64,000 nt of DNA from Bifidobacterium asteroides (GCF_003202755.1 NZ_QGLK01000001.1:868001-932000), one strand, 5' to 3'. Numbered from the stretch's first letter, positions 27,859 to 38,105 are shown. A program made the numbers and translations. The notes: generated by a model from the letters alone, not told the origin.

Positions 27859-28797
27859 ATGGGTGCTCGTAGCGCTGTCGTGGTCACGCACAGTCGGGTC
27901 CGGGCAAGCGGCCACCTGGTGGATGAGGTCGAGGAGCAGCTACGCCGGGACGGATTTAGCGTCTCGATTGTCGACAACATTGCCGCCCCGGAATTCGGCA
28001 GCCCCAGCCAGAAGGTGGCCGACGACACCGAGATCGTCATCGTCCTGGGCGGCGACGGGACCATTCTGCGGGCTGCAGAGCTGGTCAAGGGCACCCAGGT
28101 GCCCATCCTGGGGGTCAATCTGGGTCACGTGGGGTTCCTGGCCGAGTTCGAGAGCTTCCAGATAGGGGAGGCCATCCGTCGGGTGGCCGATCATGACTAC
28201 TCCATCGACGAGCGCATGGTGGCCCATGTGGACCTGTGGATACCCGGAGCCGATCGACCACTGAGCGACTGGGCCCTTAATGACATGACCCTGGAACGAT
28301 ATGATCGGGGCAAGATGATCGAGGTATCGGTCCGAGTGGACGATGTGGAGATGAGCTCCTTTGGCTGCGACGGCATGATTGTGGCCACCCCGACCGGATC
28401 GACGGCCTATGCCTTTTCGGTGGGCGGGCCCATCGTCTGGCCGGATGCACAGTCGCTACAGATGGTGCCCATAGCCGCCCATGCACTCTTCGCCCGATCC
28501 CTGATCATCGGTCCAAAGTCGCAGTTCACCCTTGACATTCTGGGTGATTCCCAGTCGGCTGGTTGGATTTGCAATGACGGGCGCCGTCAGCGGCCAGTGC
28601 CCAAGCGGTCCCGCATTGTGGTGCGACAGTCCCACGACATCCTGAGGCTGGCCAGGCTGTCTGGGGTGCCCTTCACCAGACGGCTGGTCTCCAAGTTCGA
28701 CCTGCCAGTGGTCGGCTGGAGGGAGCAGCATCGCCCCTCGGCGGCTGCGAACGGGCAGGACCAGGGGGAGCCGCCGGAGTCGGACAAGGAGCACTGA
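27859..28797 (+). CDS. NAD kinase
   Basis: Phosphorylates NAD+ to NADP+; 312 aa, cytoplasmic. The nucleotide loop GGDGTILRAAE lies near residues 70-80, then NLGHVGFLAEFE and the conserved ATPTGSTAYAFSVGGPIV. The C-terminal 30 residues are a disordered-looking Gln/Glu/Ser tail. The ATG has AAGGGAGG upstream. Its stop overlaps the recN start (TGATG), so the two are translationally coupled. Confidence 0.94.
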   Translation: MGARSAVVVTHSRVRASGHLVDEVEEQLRRDGFSVSIVDNIAAPEFGSPSQKVADDTEIVIVLGGDGTILRAAELVKGTQVPILGVNLGHVGFLAEFESFQIGEAIRRVADHDYSIDERMVAHVDLWIPGADRPLSDWALNDMTLERYDRGKMIEVSVRVDDVEMSSFGCDGMIVATPTGSTAYAFSVGGPIVWPDAQSLQMVPIAAHALFARSLIIGPKSQFTLDILGDSQSAGWICNDGRRQRPVPKRSRIVVRQSHDILRLARLSGVPFTRRLVSKFDLPVVGWREQHRPSAAANGQDQGEPPESDKEH

Positions 28798-30569
28798 TGC
28801 TGGAAGAGCTGGAAGTACGAGACCTGGGTCCCATCCATCATGCCCTGCTGCGCCCAGCTGCTGGCATGACGGCCATCACCGGGGAGACCGGGGCTGGCAA
28901 GTCCATGCTGCTCAACGCCATCAGACTGATCTCGGGGTCCACTGCCCGACCACAACTGGTGTCGCCTGGGGCACGCGAGTCCTGGGTGCAGGGGATTTTC
29001 GATGCCGGAGCCGCAGGTGTTGAGAGTCCAGTGACCGCTGCCATAGCCGAGGCTGGCCTGCCCTTGGAGGATGAGGGGCAGATCTTCCTGGCCCGAACCA
29101 TGCCGGTCAAGGGTCGTTCCCGTGCCGCTCTGAACGGCAGGACGGCACCTCGTGGTCTGCTGGAGGAGGTGGCTGGGATGCTGGTCACTGTTCATGGCCA
29201 GGCGGATCAGATGCGTATGGCCAGTCCGGCCCGGCAGCGCGAATTTTTGGATGCCTATGCCGGTCACGGCCCGCAGCTGGAGGCTTTTTCCAAGGCCTTC
29301 AGACAGTACCGACAGGCCCAGGACCATCTGGAGGAGCTGCGCAACCAGCAGTCCGGCGCTATGGCCCAGGCTGATTATCTCCGTGAATCCATTGCCCGGA
29401 TTGACCGTGTTGACCCCCATCCCGGCGAGGATCGCGAACTGCAGGCTCAGCGGGACAGGATCGAGCATGCTGCCCAGATCAGTCAGGGAGTCATGTCCGC
29501 GCTGTCCGCCTTGGACTCCGGCCAGATCGACCCGGATGCCGACGCACCTTCAGCTACGGCCCTGGTGGAACGAGCTATTGTCGCCCTGGAGGGCATCGGT
29601 GTGGAGGGGATCTTTCAGGAGTCGGCCCAGCGGTTGCGGTCGCTGAATGCTGATCTGTCTGACTTGGTCTTCACCCTGAGCGGCCAGTTGGATGACGAAG
29701 GCCAGGAGGGCGATCTGGACAAGATCAACGCCCGCATCCACGATCTGGATGAGCTGACCCGACGCTGGGGACCAGACATCGACGATGTTCTGGCCTGGCG
29801 CAAGAAGGCTGCATTTGAACTTGAGGACATGGATGCCTCACCCGAGAAATTGGAGGAGCTTCAAGGTCAGGTTGAGCAGCTTCGCGGAAGCGCCTTGAAG
29901 TCGGCACGGAATTTGTCTGCGTCACGGGCCAAGGCTGCACGAAGGCTGAGCGATCTTGTCGATAGCGAATTGCACTCCCTGGCCATGGCGGGTGCCGGGC
30001 TTGAGATTCGCGTCAGGCCGCGTCAGGACCAGGACATGGACGGGCATGGTCTGGACCAGATCGACTTCCTCTTCAGACCATATCCAGGTTCGGATCTTCT
30101 GCCCATGGGCAAGAGCGCCTCGGGCGGCGAACTCAGCCGGCTCATGCTGGCCCTGGAGCTGGTGGCCGCGGAAGCCCGGACATCATCGGGATCTGACGGA
30201 GCTGATGCTGGGCATATTGGCCTTGATTCTCAGGTTGGCGACCCGACGATGACTTTCATCTTTGACGAGGTGGATGCTGGTGTAGGCGGACGGGCTGCTG
30301 TAGAGCTTGGTCGCCGTCTGGCCTGGCTGGCCGTCACCGCCCAGGTGATTGTGGTCACCCACCTGCCGCAGGTGGCTTCCTGGGCCGATCGGCAGTTCGT
30401 CGTGGCCAAAGGGCGCGAAGGCGGCGATGCCGTAGAGACTCTGGTCCGTCAGGTAGAAGGCGAGGACAGGGAGCGGGAGATCGCACGGATGCTGGCCGGC
30501 AGCGAATCTGCAACCTCCCTGAAGCACGCCCGAGAGCTTCTGGCATCAAGCAGACTCCAGACCAGATAA
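28797..30569 (+). CDS. recN: DNA repair protein RecN
   Basis: SMC-like ATPase of double-strand-break repair, 590 aa. Walker A is GETGAGKSMLLNAIRLISG near residue 30. The central region (about 150-370) is a coiled coil rich in Glu, Gln and Arg. The signature SASGGELSRLMLALELV lies near 441, and Walker B is MTFIFDEVDAGVGGRAAVELG near 485. The gene follows NAD kinase as in many actinobacteria. A small hairpin terminator lies about 65 bases past the stop. Confidence 0.95.
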   Translation: MLEELEVRDLGPIHHALLRPAAGMTAITGETGAGKSMLLNAIRLISGSTARPQLVSPGARESWVQGIFDAGAAGVESPVTAAIAEAGLPLEDEGQIFLARTMPVKGRSRAALNGRTAPRGLLEEVAGMLVTVHGQADQMRMASPARQREFLDAYAGHGPQLEAFSKAFRQYRQAQDHLEELRNQQSGAMAQADYLRESIARIDRVDPHPGEDRELQAQRDRIEHAAQISQGVMSALSALDSGQIDPDADAPSATALVERAIVALEGIGVEGIFQESAQRLRSLNADLSDLVFTLSGQLDDEGQEGDLDKINARIHDLDELTRRWGPDIDDVLAWRKKAAFELEDMDASPEKLEELQGQVEQLRGSALKSARNLSASRAKAARRLSDLVDSELHSLAMAGAGLEIRVRPRQDQDMDGHGLDQIDFLFRPYPGSDLLPMGKSASGGELSRLMLALELVAAEARTSSGSDGADAGHIGLDSQVGDPTMTFIFDEVDAGVGGRAAVELGRRLAWLAVTAQVIVVTHLPQVASWADRQFVVAKGREGGDAVETLVRQVEGEDREREIARMLAGSESATSLKHARELLASSRLQTR

Positions 30570-30633
30570 GTCTGGTTGTCGTCTGCTCTTTGCTGTACCT
30601 AAGTCCGACAATTCAGCGAATTTGACAAGCTTT

Positions 30634-30653
30634 GGCGGCTTTGCCGCCTTTTG
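30634..30653 (+). terminator. intrinsic terminator after recN
   Basis: GGCGGC (30634-30639) and GCCGCC (30643-30648) around a TTT loop, then TTTTG. Confidence 0.6.
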
Positions 30654-31009
30654 TGGCCGTGCGATGCATGCTCGACATTCGTCATTCCGTTGCTTTTCAT
30701 TCTGATGCTTTGACTGTAGGCAATCGGCTGTCAATGAGCCTGTGGCAATGAAGGTGCCGGATTTTCGTTGATGACCCCGTACCCGCCCTGGACATGAGCA
30801 ATGCGGCGATGATCTGTTCCAAATGGATTTTCTCCGAAGTCGTGATCGGCCGGGATTTCAGCACTGCAGCACCGTTTCTGTCGATTCTTGAATCGCGCAG
30901 ACAGAAGATCAATGGCGAGTTGTCTTCATGGTGAAACTGTTATAGTGTATACATGAACACCGGCACAGCTCAGCCAGGGTCGTGCCGACAATCAATGAAA
31001 GGGGCTTGG
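30654..31009. other. intergenic region upstream of the GntR operon
   Basis: About 355 bases without a credible gene; two short minus-strand open frames lack ribosome sites. The last 70 bases contain the regulator's promoter region, including TGTATACA. The earlier part shows nothing I recognise. Confidence 0.4.
30941..30955. promoter_or_regulatory. promoter -10 and TGTATACA operator of the GntR operon
   Basis: TATAGT (30941-30946) is a good -10 box, with TTGTCT 15 bases upstream as a poorly spaced -35. It overlaps the perfect 8-bp palindrome TGTATACA (30946-30953). YtrA-type GntR repressors usually bind AT-rich palindromes over their own promoters, so autoregulation is likely. Confidence 0.45.
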
Positions 31010-31417
31010 ATGAAGCTGATCATCTCATCCCTGTCCGGGCAGCCGATTTATCGGCAGATCGAGGACCAGATACGTTCGGCCATCCTGACCGGAGACCTGC
31101 AAGCGGGGGAGGGACTGCCTTCCCTGCGACATCTCTCGCAGGAGCTCAGGGTGTCCGTGCTGACCGTGACCCGCGCCTATACCGAACTCGCTCAAGAGGG
31201 CTTGGTGGAGAACATCCAAGGCAAGGGGACCTTCGTGGCTGACAGTGGCGACCAGGTCATGCGGCGGCATATGGAGGACCGCGTGCAGTCCCTGCTGGGC
31301 GAGGCGGTCGATACGGCTCGTCGGGCCGGCATGGAGCCGGACCGTATTCGCGGCCTGCTCGACGGCCTGCTGGGCGACAAGGGTTCTGCACCCGCGTCCG
31401 AAGAAGGAAAGGAATAG
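31010..31417 (+). CDS. GntR-family regulator, YtrA subfamily
   Basis: Short GntR protein, 135 aa. The winged helix covers about residues 10-75: PIYRQIEDQIRSAIL, GLPSLRHLSQEL and TVTRAYTELAQEGLVENIQGKGTFV. Only about 55 residues follow, as in the YtrA subfamily, which lacks a large effector domain. ATG 31010 has GAAAGGGG upstream. An ABC ATPase and a membrane gene follow at once, the standard YtrA arrangement in which the regulator represses its own exporter operon. Confidence 0.88.
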   Translation: MKLIISSLSGQPIYRQIEDQIRSAILTGDLQAGEGLPSLRHLSQELRVSVLTVTRAYTELAQEGLVENIQGKGTFVADSGDQVMRRHMEDRVQSLLGEAVDTARRAGMEPDRIRGLLDGLLGDKGSAPASEEGKE

Positions 31418-31421
31418 CAGC

Positions 31422-32396
31422 ATGTGCGCATCACCGGCGATGACAACCTCTGGCGAAGATGTCGACTATGCCCTGCGCGTCAGTGACCTGGGGAAAAGCT
31501 ACGCCAAGGCCGACGGCACGGGTTTCCGCCTGCACCAGGTCACCATGGACCTGCCCATGGGCTACATCATGGGATTGATAGGCCCCAACGGCGCAGGCAA
31601 ATCCACCCTGATCCGGCTCTTGCTCAATATGACCCACCGAGACAGCGGAGCAATCAGCATTCTGGGCCGCGATCCCTTGAGCCAGGAGGAGGAGGTCAAA
31701 GCAGACCTGGGCGTGGTCTTCGATTCCATTTATTTCCTGGAGACATGGAAGGTCAAGGCCGTCGAGCCAGTGATGGCACCCATGTATCCCTCTTGGAACA
31801 GTGATCGCTATCAGGACTATCTGCGTCGGTTCGGTCTGCAAGAAAACCGCAAAATCGGCAAGCTCTCCCGTGGAATGCAGATGAAACTGATGCTGGCCGT
31901 CGCGCTCAGCCACGACGCAAGGCTCTTGATTCTGGATGAGCCCACCAGTGGTCTGGATGTCCTGGCCAGGGACGAGCTCATGGATATTCTCCTGGACTAC
32001 ATCGGCGATGGTCGTCACTCGGTGCTTTTCTCCACGCACATCACCGAAGATCTCGAACGGGTGGCTGACTTCGTTACCTACATCAATCGGGGGTCTGTCT
32101 TCTACACCGGCCCCAAGGACGAGTTGATGGAGGCTTTCCAGGTTGTAAGAGGGGGGCCGGACGATCTGGCTAGAGCGCAGATACCCTATCTGATGGGCTT
32201 GCAGCGCTCCGCCACAGGTTTCGAGGCTCTGGTGCCCGCTGAACGCTTGAAAGATTTTCTGGCATCGGCTTCCCCTGCCGCCATGGAGCCCTCAGAGGAC
32301 CGCTACCTGGTGGAGCGGGCCGACTTTGACAACATCATCAGACTGACCGCAGGCTCACCTGCTGCGGCCGACAAGAATAAGGAGGTGGAGTCATGA
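31422..32396 (+). CDS. ABC transporter ATP-binding protein
   Basis: 324-aa ATPase. Walker A is GPNGAGKSTLIRLLL (about residue 58), the signature region is KLSRGMQMKLMLA with the usual LSGGQ replaced by LSRGM (as in YtrB/CcmA-type exporters), Walker B is LLILDEPTSGLD and the switch His is in FSTHI. AAGGAAAGGA lies upstream. The last 100 residues form a C-terminal extension after the nucleotide-binding domain. It pairs with the overlapping membrane gene. Confidence 0.88.
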   Translation: MCASPAMTTSGEDVDYALRVSDLGKSYAKADGTGFRLHQVTMDLPMGYIMGLIGPNGAGKSTLIRLLLNMTHRDSGAISILGRDPLSQEEEVKADLGVVFDSIYFLETWKVKAVEPVMAPMYPSWNSDRYQDYLRRFGLQENRKIGKLSRGMQMKLMLAVALSHDARLLILDEPTSGLDVLARDELMDILLDYIGDGRHSVLFSTHITEDLERVADFVTYINRGSVFYTGPKDELMEAFQVVRGGPDDLARAQIPYLMGLQRSATGFEALVPAERLKDFLASASPAAMEPSEDRYLVERADFDNIIRLTAGSPAAADKNKEVES

Positions 32397-33109
32397 AGGC
32401 GATAGCCAAGCAGATCAAGTTGGACATGCAACGTTTCTCAGGAGCAGGGAGAACTTGGATTGGTGTGCTGATTTTCCTGTCCGCGCCCGTCATCGGAATC
32501 CTGCTGAACCTGGTCATGGCCCTGACAGGCAATGATGGGGATGATGCACGGACTGCGTTGACGGGAGCAGTGGCCGGCACGGGAATCGGACTGATTATAG
32601 GCCTGATATCTGGTTTGTTTGTCGATTTCAACAATGCGGCAATTCGGTTGAACGGTCTGCTGTCCATAACACGTGATCACCAGGTATTCGGACGCTATGC
32701 TGCTGTAAGTCTGCTGGTCCTGGTTCAGTCTTGCGGCTATGCAATATTCTATTTCTGCGTTGCTGATGCGTTTTTGCAGGGTCAGGACCATTGGCGTGCT
32801 ACCGTCCTGTTTACTCTGGGGTTGTTCATGTCTGAGTCTTTGCTCTTTGCAGTAGCTGCGCCCCTGTTTTATTGGCTGGAAATGGCCAAAGCTATGATAG
32901 CTTTTCTGGCGCTTCTTGGTTTGGTACCAATAACGGCCCTTGTCGGCAGTTGGCTGCCCTTTGACTGGGGGGCCGTCTGGAATTCAATCATGCGATTTTT
33001 GACATCCGACCTGTGGCGGCCGGTGCTCCTCGGGCTGGCGGTGATTCTGGCGGCTGATATGGTTTCGATAGCCATATCTCGCAAGGTCTATGCCAGGAAG
33101 GAGATCTGA
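32393..33109 (+). CDS. ABC-2-type membrane protein
   Basis: 238-aa integral membrane protein with about six hydrophobic segments (about 20-42, 60-80, 102-125, 135-158, 165-188, 210-230). The ATG overlaps the ATPase stop by four bases (ATGA), so it is the permease partner of a YtrA-regulated exporter. The middle of the gene uses more A/T-ending codons than its neighbours. The exported substrate is unknown; related systems respond to cell-wall stress or antimicrobial peptides. Confidence 0.8.
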   Translation: MKAIAKQIKLDMQRFSGAGRTWIGVLIFLSAPVIGILLNLVMALTGNDGDDARTALTGAVAGTGIGLIIGLISGLFVDFNNAAIRLNGLLSITRDHQVFGRYAAVSLLVLVQSCGYAIFYFCVADAFLQGQDHWRATVLFTLGLFMSESLLFAVAAPLFYWLEMAKAMIAFLALLGLVPITALVGSWLPFDWGAVWNSIMRFLTSDLWRPVLLGLAVILAADMVSIAISRKVYARKEI

Positions 33110-33126
33110 GCCGATTCGCTCAGGCT

Positions 33127-34608
33127 TCAGGACTGCATGACCGCGTGGCGGACGTAGTCGGACATGTCTCCGGGATCGATGCAGTCCTGGAAGCGCACAG
33201 GCGCGTTTTCCAGGGTGCGCAGAGCCTTGGGGGGCCTGGTGTTGGTGGACTCGGCCAGGATGTCCATGCAGTCGAAGTCGCTGTCCGGGGTCTCCAGGCC
33301 CAGGGATTGGCAGACCACCCGGGGGAACTTGTAGGGGCTGGCCGTGGACAGCAGCACCCGGGGCACGGCAGGATCCCTGTCGGTCTGCCCGGTCATGACC
33401 TGGTAGCCACAGGCCGTGTGCGGATCGATCAGGTATCCACGGTCCTCCCAGCAGTCGCTGATGGCTGAGGCCACCTGGTCCTCGTCGGCCCAGCCGCAGG
33501 AGAAGAGCCCGCGGATTCTGGTCATCAGGGCCTCAGGCACCTGGTAGCGTCCCTTGGACTCCAAATCGGCCATAAGCGAGGCGATCAGTTCAGTGTCGCC
33601 GTCGGCCATGTAGTAGAGCATCCGCTCCAGGTTGGAGGAGATCAGAATGTCCATGCTGGGGGAGGTGGTGGTGTAGAAGGGGCGATTGCGGTCATAGACG
33701 CCTGTGGTCAGGAAGTCGTTGAGAACCCGGTTCCGGTCCGAGGCCACGGTCAGCCGGGCCACCGGAAGGCCCATCATCTTGGCGTAGTATCCGGCCAGCA
33801 CATCGCCGAAGTTGCCGGTGGGCACGCAGAACTCGACAGGATCCCCAGGTCTGATCACTCCCCGTTCCATCAGGGAGCCATAGGCCCGGAAGTAGTAGAC
33901 GACCTGCGGGGCCAGACGGCCCACATTGATGGAGTTGGCCGATGAGAGGACGGTCGAGGCCTTCTCGCTCAGTTCACGAGCCAGATCAGTGTCGGCGAAG
34001 ATGGACTTGACTGCGGACTGGGCATCGTCGAAATTGCCACGAACCGCGCAAACCCGCAGGTTGCTGCCCTCCTGGGTGACCATCTGCAGGCGTTGGATCT
34101 GACTGACCTTGCCCTGAGGGTAGAAGACGGTGATACCCGTGCCCGGCGCGTCCGCGAATCCGGCCAGCGCCGCCTTGCCTGTGTCTCCGGAGGTGGCTGT
34201 AAGCACCATGATTCGCTCATCATCGTCTCCGGCCAGCGCCATCAGTCTTGGCAAAAGCTGCAGGGCCACGTCCTTGAAGGCCGAAGTGGGCCCGCGGAAG
34301 AGCTCAAGTACGAAGTCGTTACCGCCCAGGTCCACCAGAGGGGTGATTGCCGTATCGGACCACTGTTTTCCATATGCTGCATCCAGGCAGGAGTCCAGCT
34401 GAGCGGAAGAGTAATCGCTCAGCAGTCCCGAAAGGATCAGTTTGGCTGTGCCCTTGTAGTCCAAACCGGCGACCGAGGCGGGGTCGATGGTTAGAGCGTC
34501 CAGTTCATCGTTGACGTAGAGTCCGCCGTCAGGAGCCAGGCCTCGTCTGATAGCCTGCTTGGACTGCAGTTGCTCCTTGCCGCCTCGGGTGCTGTGGTAT
34601 GTGCTCAT
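33127..34608 (-). CDS. thrC: threonine synthase
   Basis: PLP enzyme converting O-phosphohomoserine to threonine, 493 aa. The PLP lysine is in GPTSAFKDVALQLLPRL (about residue 112). TATSGDTGKAALAGF is the phosphate-binding loop, and the N-terminus STRGGKEQLQSKQAIRRGLAPDGGLYV is diagnostic. ATG 34608 has GGAGGGG upstream; an in-frame ATG seven codons earlier lacks one. Monocistronic and divergent from glyA. Confidence 0.95.
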   Translation of the reverse strand: MSTYHSTRGGKEQLQSKQAIRRGLAPDGGLYVNDELDALTIDPASVAGLDYKGTAKLILSGLLSDYSSAQLDSCLDAAYGKQWSDTAITPLVDLGGNDFVLELFRGPTSAFKDVALQLLPRLMALAGDDDERIMVLTATSGDTGKAALAGFADAPGTGITVFYPQGKVSQIQRLQMVTQEGSNLRVCAVRGNFDDAQSAVKSIFADTDLARELSEKASTVLSSANSINVGRLAPQVVYYFRAYGSLMERGVIRPGDPVEFCVPTGNFGDVLAGYYAKMMGLPVARLTVASDRNRVLNDFLTTGVYDRNRPFYTTTSPSMDILISSNLERMLYYMADGDTELIASLMADLESKGRYQVPEALMTRIRGLFSCGWADEDQVASAISDCWEDRGYLIDPHTACGYQVMTGQTDRDPAVPRVLLSTASPYKFPRVVCQSLGLETPDSDFDCMDILAESTNTRPPKALRTLENAPVRFQDCIDPGDMSDYVRHAVMQS

Positions 34609-34810
34609 GGTTGCCTGCCCCTCCGCCATGTCGCCGAACAGATCATTACCAGGGCATTCTACCCCGTACAGGAGTCCGAACCATGGCCTTGCTCGGCTCG
34701 CGGAGGAAACCGTCTATGGACGCCACGGCCTGCCAGGGGTTGGCATGGCGTACAGTATTGCCCACCAGCCCTGTATCCGTGGCTGGACCTTATAGACAAA
34801 GGAGTGACCC
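34609..34810. other. divergent intergenic region thrC / glyA
   Basis: About 200 bases with promoters for both genes. CCAGCC (34765-34770) and GGCTGG (34781-34786) could form a small hairpin shortly before the glyA ribosome site (AAAGGAG, 34798-34804). No riboswitch recognised. Confidence 0.35.
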
Positions 34811-36118
34811 ATGGTCGAAGAGAACCCGGTACAGCAATCCTACGATGTCCTGAACTCTTCGATCTCGCAGGTGGATCCGGAGATCGCTGCACTGCTGGAT
34901 GGAGAGTTGGAGCGCCAACGCGGTGGTCTGGAGATGATCGCCTCAGAGAACTTCGTGCCCAAGGCCGTCTTGCAGGCTCAGGGATCCGTACTGACCAACA
35001 AGTATGCCGAGGGCTATCCTGGTAGACGCTACTACGGTGGTTGCGAGTGGGTGGACCAGGTCGAGAACCTGGCCCGGGACCGCGCTAAGGCTCTGTTCGG
35101 TGCCGAGTACGCCAATGTCCAGCCTCATTCGGGCGCACAGGCCAACGCCGCCGTCTATCAGGCCCTGATCAAGCCTGGCGACACCGTGCTGGGCCTGGCC
35201 CTGGATCATGGTGGCCATCTGACCCACGGTATGAAGATCAACTTCTCCGGACGTTTTTACCATGCCGAATCCTACGGGGTCGATCCGAAGACCTTCCGCA
35301 TCGAGCCCGAGATCATCCGCCAGCGGGCCCTGGAAACCCATCCAGCCCTGATTATCGGCGGATGGAGCGCCTATCCGCGCATTGAGGACTTTGCAGCCAT
35401 GAAGGAGATCGCCGACGAGGTGGGAGCCAAGTTCTGGGTGGATATGGCCCACTTCGCTGGTATGGTCGCAGCCGGTCTGCATCCCAGCCCGGTGCCCTAT
35501 GCCGATGTGGTCTCCTCCACGGCCCACAAGACCCTGGGCGGACCTCGGTCCGGCTTCATCCTGGCCCGTCAGGAATATGCCAAGAAGCTCAACTCCTCGG
35601 TCTTCCCCGGCAACCAGGGCGGCCCGCTTATGCATGTGATCGCTGCCAAGGCTGTGGCCTTCAAGCTGGCGGGAACGCCTGAATTCAAGGAACGCATGGA
35701 GCGCACCCTGGAGGGTGCGAAGATCTTGGCTGAACGCCTGATGGCCAAGGATGTGGCCGACAACGGCATCACCGTGCTCACTGGAGGTACGGATGTCCAC
35801 CTGGTCATGGTGGATCTGCGCAACAGCGAGATGGACGGCCGCCAGGGGGAGGACCTGTTGGCCAAGATCGGCATCACTGTCAACCGCAATACAGTGCCTT
35901 TCGATCCTCGACCGGCCTCTGTGGCCTCCGGTCTGCGCATCGGAACCTCCGCCTTGGCTACTCGCGGATTCGGCCCTGCTCAGTACGAGGAGGTGGCCGA
36001 CGTGATCGGCACTGCGCTGGCCCAGGGCCCCCAGGTGGATCTGGATGCTCTCAAGGCTCGGGTGGACCGGCTGGTTGAGGCCTTCCCGCTCTATCCTGAG
36101 CTGGACCAGACCCACTGA
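34811..36118 (+). CDS. glyA: serine hydroxymethyltransferase
   Basis: PLP enzyme interconverting serine and glycine with tetrahydrofolate, 435 aa. The PLP lysine is in [16 protein letters not shown] (about residue 243). [13 protein letters not shown] and [13 protein letters not shown] are the folate/PLP-site stretches. AAAGGAGTGACCC precedes the ATG. It ends in a 12-bp hairpin. Confidence 0.97.
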   Translation: MVEENPVQQSYDVLNSSISQVDPEIAALLDGELERQRGGLEMIASENFVPKAVLQAQGSVLTNKYAEGYPGRRYYGGCEWVDQVENLARDRAKALFGAEYANVQPHSGAQANAAVYQALIKPGDTVLGLALDHGGHLTHGMKINFSGRFYHAESYGVDPKTFRIEPEIIRQRALETHPALIIGGWSAYPRIEDFAAMKEIADEVGAKFWVDMAHFAGMVAAGLHPSPVPYADVVSSTAHKTLGGPRSGFILARQEYAKKLNSSVFPGNQGGPLMHVIAAKAVAFKLAGTPEFKERMERTLEGAKILAERLMAKDVADNGITVLTGGTDVHLVMVDLRNSEMDGRQGEDLLAKIGITVNRNTVPFDPRPASVASGLRIGTSALATRGFGPAQYEEVADVIGTALAQGPQVDLDALKARVDRLVEAFPLYPELDQTH

Positions 36119-36127
36119 TTGGCCCTT

Positions 36128-36162
36128 GGAGGAGGGAGGTGCAGCAATGCCCTCCCTCCTCC
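36128..36162 (+). terminator. hairpin terminator after glyA
   Basis: A 12-bp perfect stem, 36128-36139 with 36151-36162 (GGAGGAGGGAGG/CCTCCCTCCTCC), 11-base loop. The T-run is poor (TGTCGTCATTG), so efficiency is uncertain. Confidence 0.6.
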
Positions 36163-36246
36163 TGTCGTCATTGCCCTCATTGAGGGTTACAATCGGTACA
36201 GAATATGGGTCTGGCTGACCCGCGAGGGCGAAAGGATCTGACGAAC

Positions 36247-37551
36247 ATGACTGAAAACGAGAACTCCATTCGTCAGGATGTGTTTGATCGGGTCTGTGCC
36301 ATGGCCGATGCAGCGGCTGCTGCACAAGCAGGTCTGGCAGGCATGACCGGCCAGGCCAGGAACGCTCTCTTGCTGGCCCTAGCCGAGGCACTGATCGACC
36401 AGGCCGATCAGATTGCCGCGGTCAATGAGCAGGACTGCACCCAAGCTTTTGAAGAAGGAATGAGCGCCGGTCTGATCGACCGTCTGCGCTTGGACAAGGT
36501 TCGTATCGCGGATGCCGCCCGGGGCGTGCGCATGGTGGCCGGGCTGACCGATCCCCTGGGCGAGGTGGTTCGCGGCCATGACATGTCCAACGGCATGCGG
36601 CTCAATCAGGTGCGGGTTCCTCTGGGCGTAGTGGCCATGATTTACGAGGCCCGGCCCAATGTCACCATAGATGTGGTGGCCCTCTGCCTTAAGTCCGGCA
36701 ACGCGGCTCTCCTGCGAGGGGGCCACGCGTCCGAGCGCACTAATCGCGCCCTGGTGGAACTTATGTGCGGGGTGCTCCGTGAACAGGGGCTGGATCCGGC
36801 TCTGGTGGCTTCCGTGGACCGATACGGTCGCGAAGGGGCCCAGGCGCTGATGAAGGCGCGCGGTCATATCGATCTGCTGGTGCCCAGGGGTGGCCGAGGG
36901 CTGATCCGCAGCGTGATTGAGCAGGCCACCGTGCCCACCATCGAGACCGGGGCTGGCAATGTCCATATTTACGTGGATCGCTCGGTGAACATGGATCAGG
37001 CCATTCCCATCATCGTCAACGCCAAGACCCAGCGGGTGGGCGTCTGCAACGCCGCTGAAAAGCTGGTCGTCCACCGGGATGTGGCCGCCGAATTCCTGCC
37101 ACGTGTGGCGCAAGCGTTGACCCGGGCCCAGGTCGAGCTGCACCTGGATGCAGTTTCCATGGACATCCTTGCCGGGCATGGTCTGCCTGAAGAACTGCTG
37201 GTCCGCGCAGAAGAGAATGACTGGGATCGAGAGTATCTGGATTTGAAGATGGGGGTGCGCGTGGTAGATTCCCTGGACCAGGCCATCGAGCACATCAACC
37301 GTCATTCCACCGGCCATACCGAGGCCATCCTGGCCCGGGACTACGAGGCTGTTGAAGAGTTCTCCCGTCGGGTGGATTCGGCCGTGATCATGGTCAATGC
37401 CTCAACCAGATTCACCGATGGCGGCATGTTCGGCATGGGTGCCGAGCTGGGCATCTCTACCCAGAAGCTGCATGCCCGAGGTCCCATGGGTCTGCAGGAG
37501 CTGACCACCACCAAATGGATCGGCTACGGCAGGGGGCAGGTGCGGCCGTGA
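36247..37551 (+). CDS. proA: glutamate-5-semialdehyde dehydrogenase (gamma-glutamyl phosphate reductase)
   Basis: NADPH-dependent second step of proline synthesis, 434 aa. The catalytic Cys is in [36 protein letters not shown] and [14 protein letters not shown] are typical. ATG 36247 (MTENENS) has AAAGGAT upstream; the frame extends 14 codons further to an ATG without a ribosome site. It opens an overlapping run proA - unknown gene - nadD. Confidence 0.95.
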   Translation: MTENENSIRQDVFDRVCAMADAAAAAQAGLAGMTGQARNALLLALAEALIDQADQIAAVNEQDCTQAFEEGMSAGLIDRLRLDKVRIADAARGVRMVAGLTDPLGEVVRGHDMSNGMRLNQVRVPLGVVAMIYEARPNVTIDVVALCLKSGNAALLRGGHASERTNRALVELMCGVLREQGLDPALVASVDRYGREGAQALMKARGHIDLLVPRGGRGLIRSVIEQATVPTIETGAGNVHIYVDRSVNMDQAIPIIVNAKTQRVGVCNAAEKLVVHRDVAAEFLPRVAQALTRAQVELHLDAVSMDILAGHGLPEELLVRAEENDWDREYLDLKMGVRVVDSLDQAIEHINRHSTGHTEAILARDYEAVEEFSRRVDSAVIMVNASTRFTDGGMFGMGAELGISTQKLHARGPMGLQELTTTKWIGYGRGQVRP

Positions 37552-38105
37552 ACGAGAAGATCGAAGAGCTCTTTCAGCGCGAGCACGACAATCCGCGCAT
37601 CTGGCTGAGGGTGGCTTCAGAGCGGTTGAGCCTGCTGCGGTACGTCTTTCTGGTCCAAATCGAGGACGGCATCCCGGACGCGGGGCAGCGCTCCTGCCTG
37701 GAGTACGCCGATGCAGTCCTGATTGGTTGGCCTGACGAACATGCCGATGATGTGCGTGACTTGGATCAGGACCAACTCAACCACGTCAGGCACGACATCA
37801 CCGTCATGGAGGAGCGGGTGCCGGTCTTCCGCAAACAGGAGCAGGAGGGTCGCATCGCCGACCTGTCCGATTCATTGGTAGCCATCACCGGATGCGTGGC
37901 CCAGGTCCGTCGGGCATACCAGCCAGGCTTCCCCCTGCCCACCTACTCCGAGATCCGCCGCGTGGTCCAGGAGGAGTGGAATGCCGACATGGAGCGTATC
38001 GATCCTGACCGGGTCAACCCCAGCGCCGAGCAGATGCGCCAGGAGGCCGAGTCCGAGAACGAGGAGAACGCCTCGGAAGCCAGACGGGAGGGCGAGCAGG
38101 CGTGA
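37548..38105 (+). CDS. conserved protein of unknown function between proA and nadD
   Basis: 185-aa hydrophilic, mostly helical protein, very rich in Glu, Asp, Arg and Gln, ending in a Glu-rich tail. No membrane segment, signal peptide or catalytic motif is visible. It starts at GTG 37548, overlapping the proA stop (GTGA), and its own stop overlaps the nadD GTG start in the same way. All three genes are therefore translationally coupled. I do not recognise a family. Confidence 0.75.
   Translation: MNEKIEELFQREHDNPRIWLRVASERLSLLRYVFLVQIEDGIPDAGQRSCLEYADAVLIGWPDEHADDVRDLDQDQLNHVRHDITVMEERVPVFRKQEQEGRIADLSDSLVAITGCVAQVRRAYQPGFPLPTYSEIRRVVQEEWNADMERIDPDRVNPSAEQMRQEAESENEENASEARREGEQA

Noticed and set aside
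30546-30912. Two short minus-strand open frames downstream of recN
   Set aside because: No ribosome sites, no recognisable motifs, and they cover a terminator and a promoter region.
34765-34786. Riboswitch before glyA
   Set aside because: Only a 6-bp hairpin is seen; no glycine or purine/folate riboswitch core is recognisable in the 200-base leader region.
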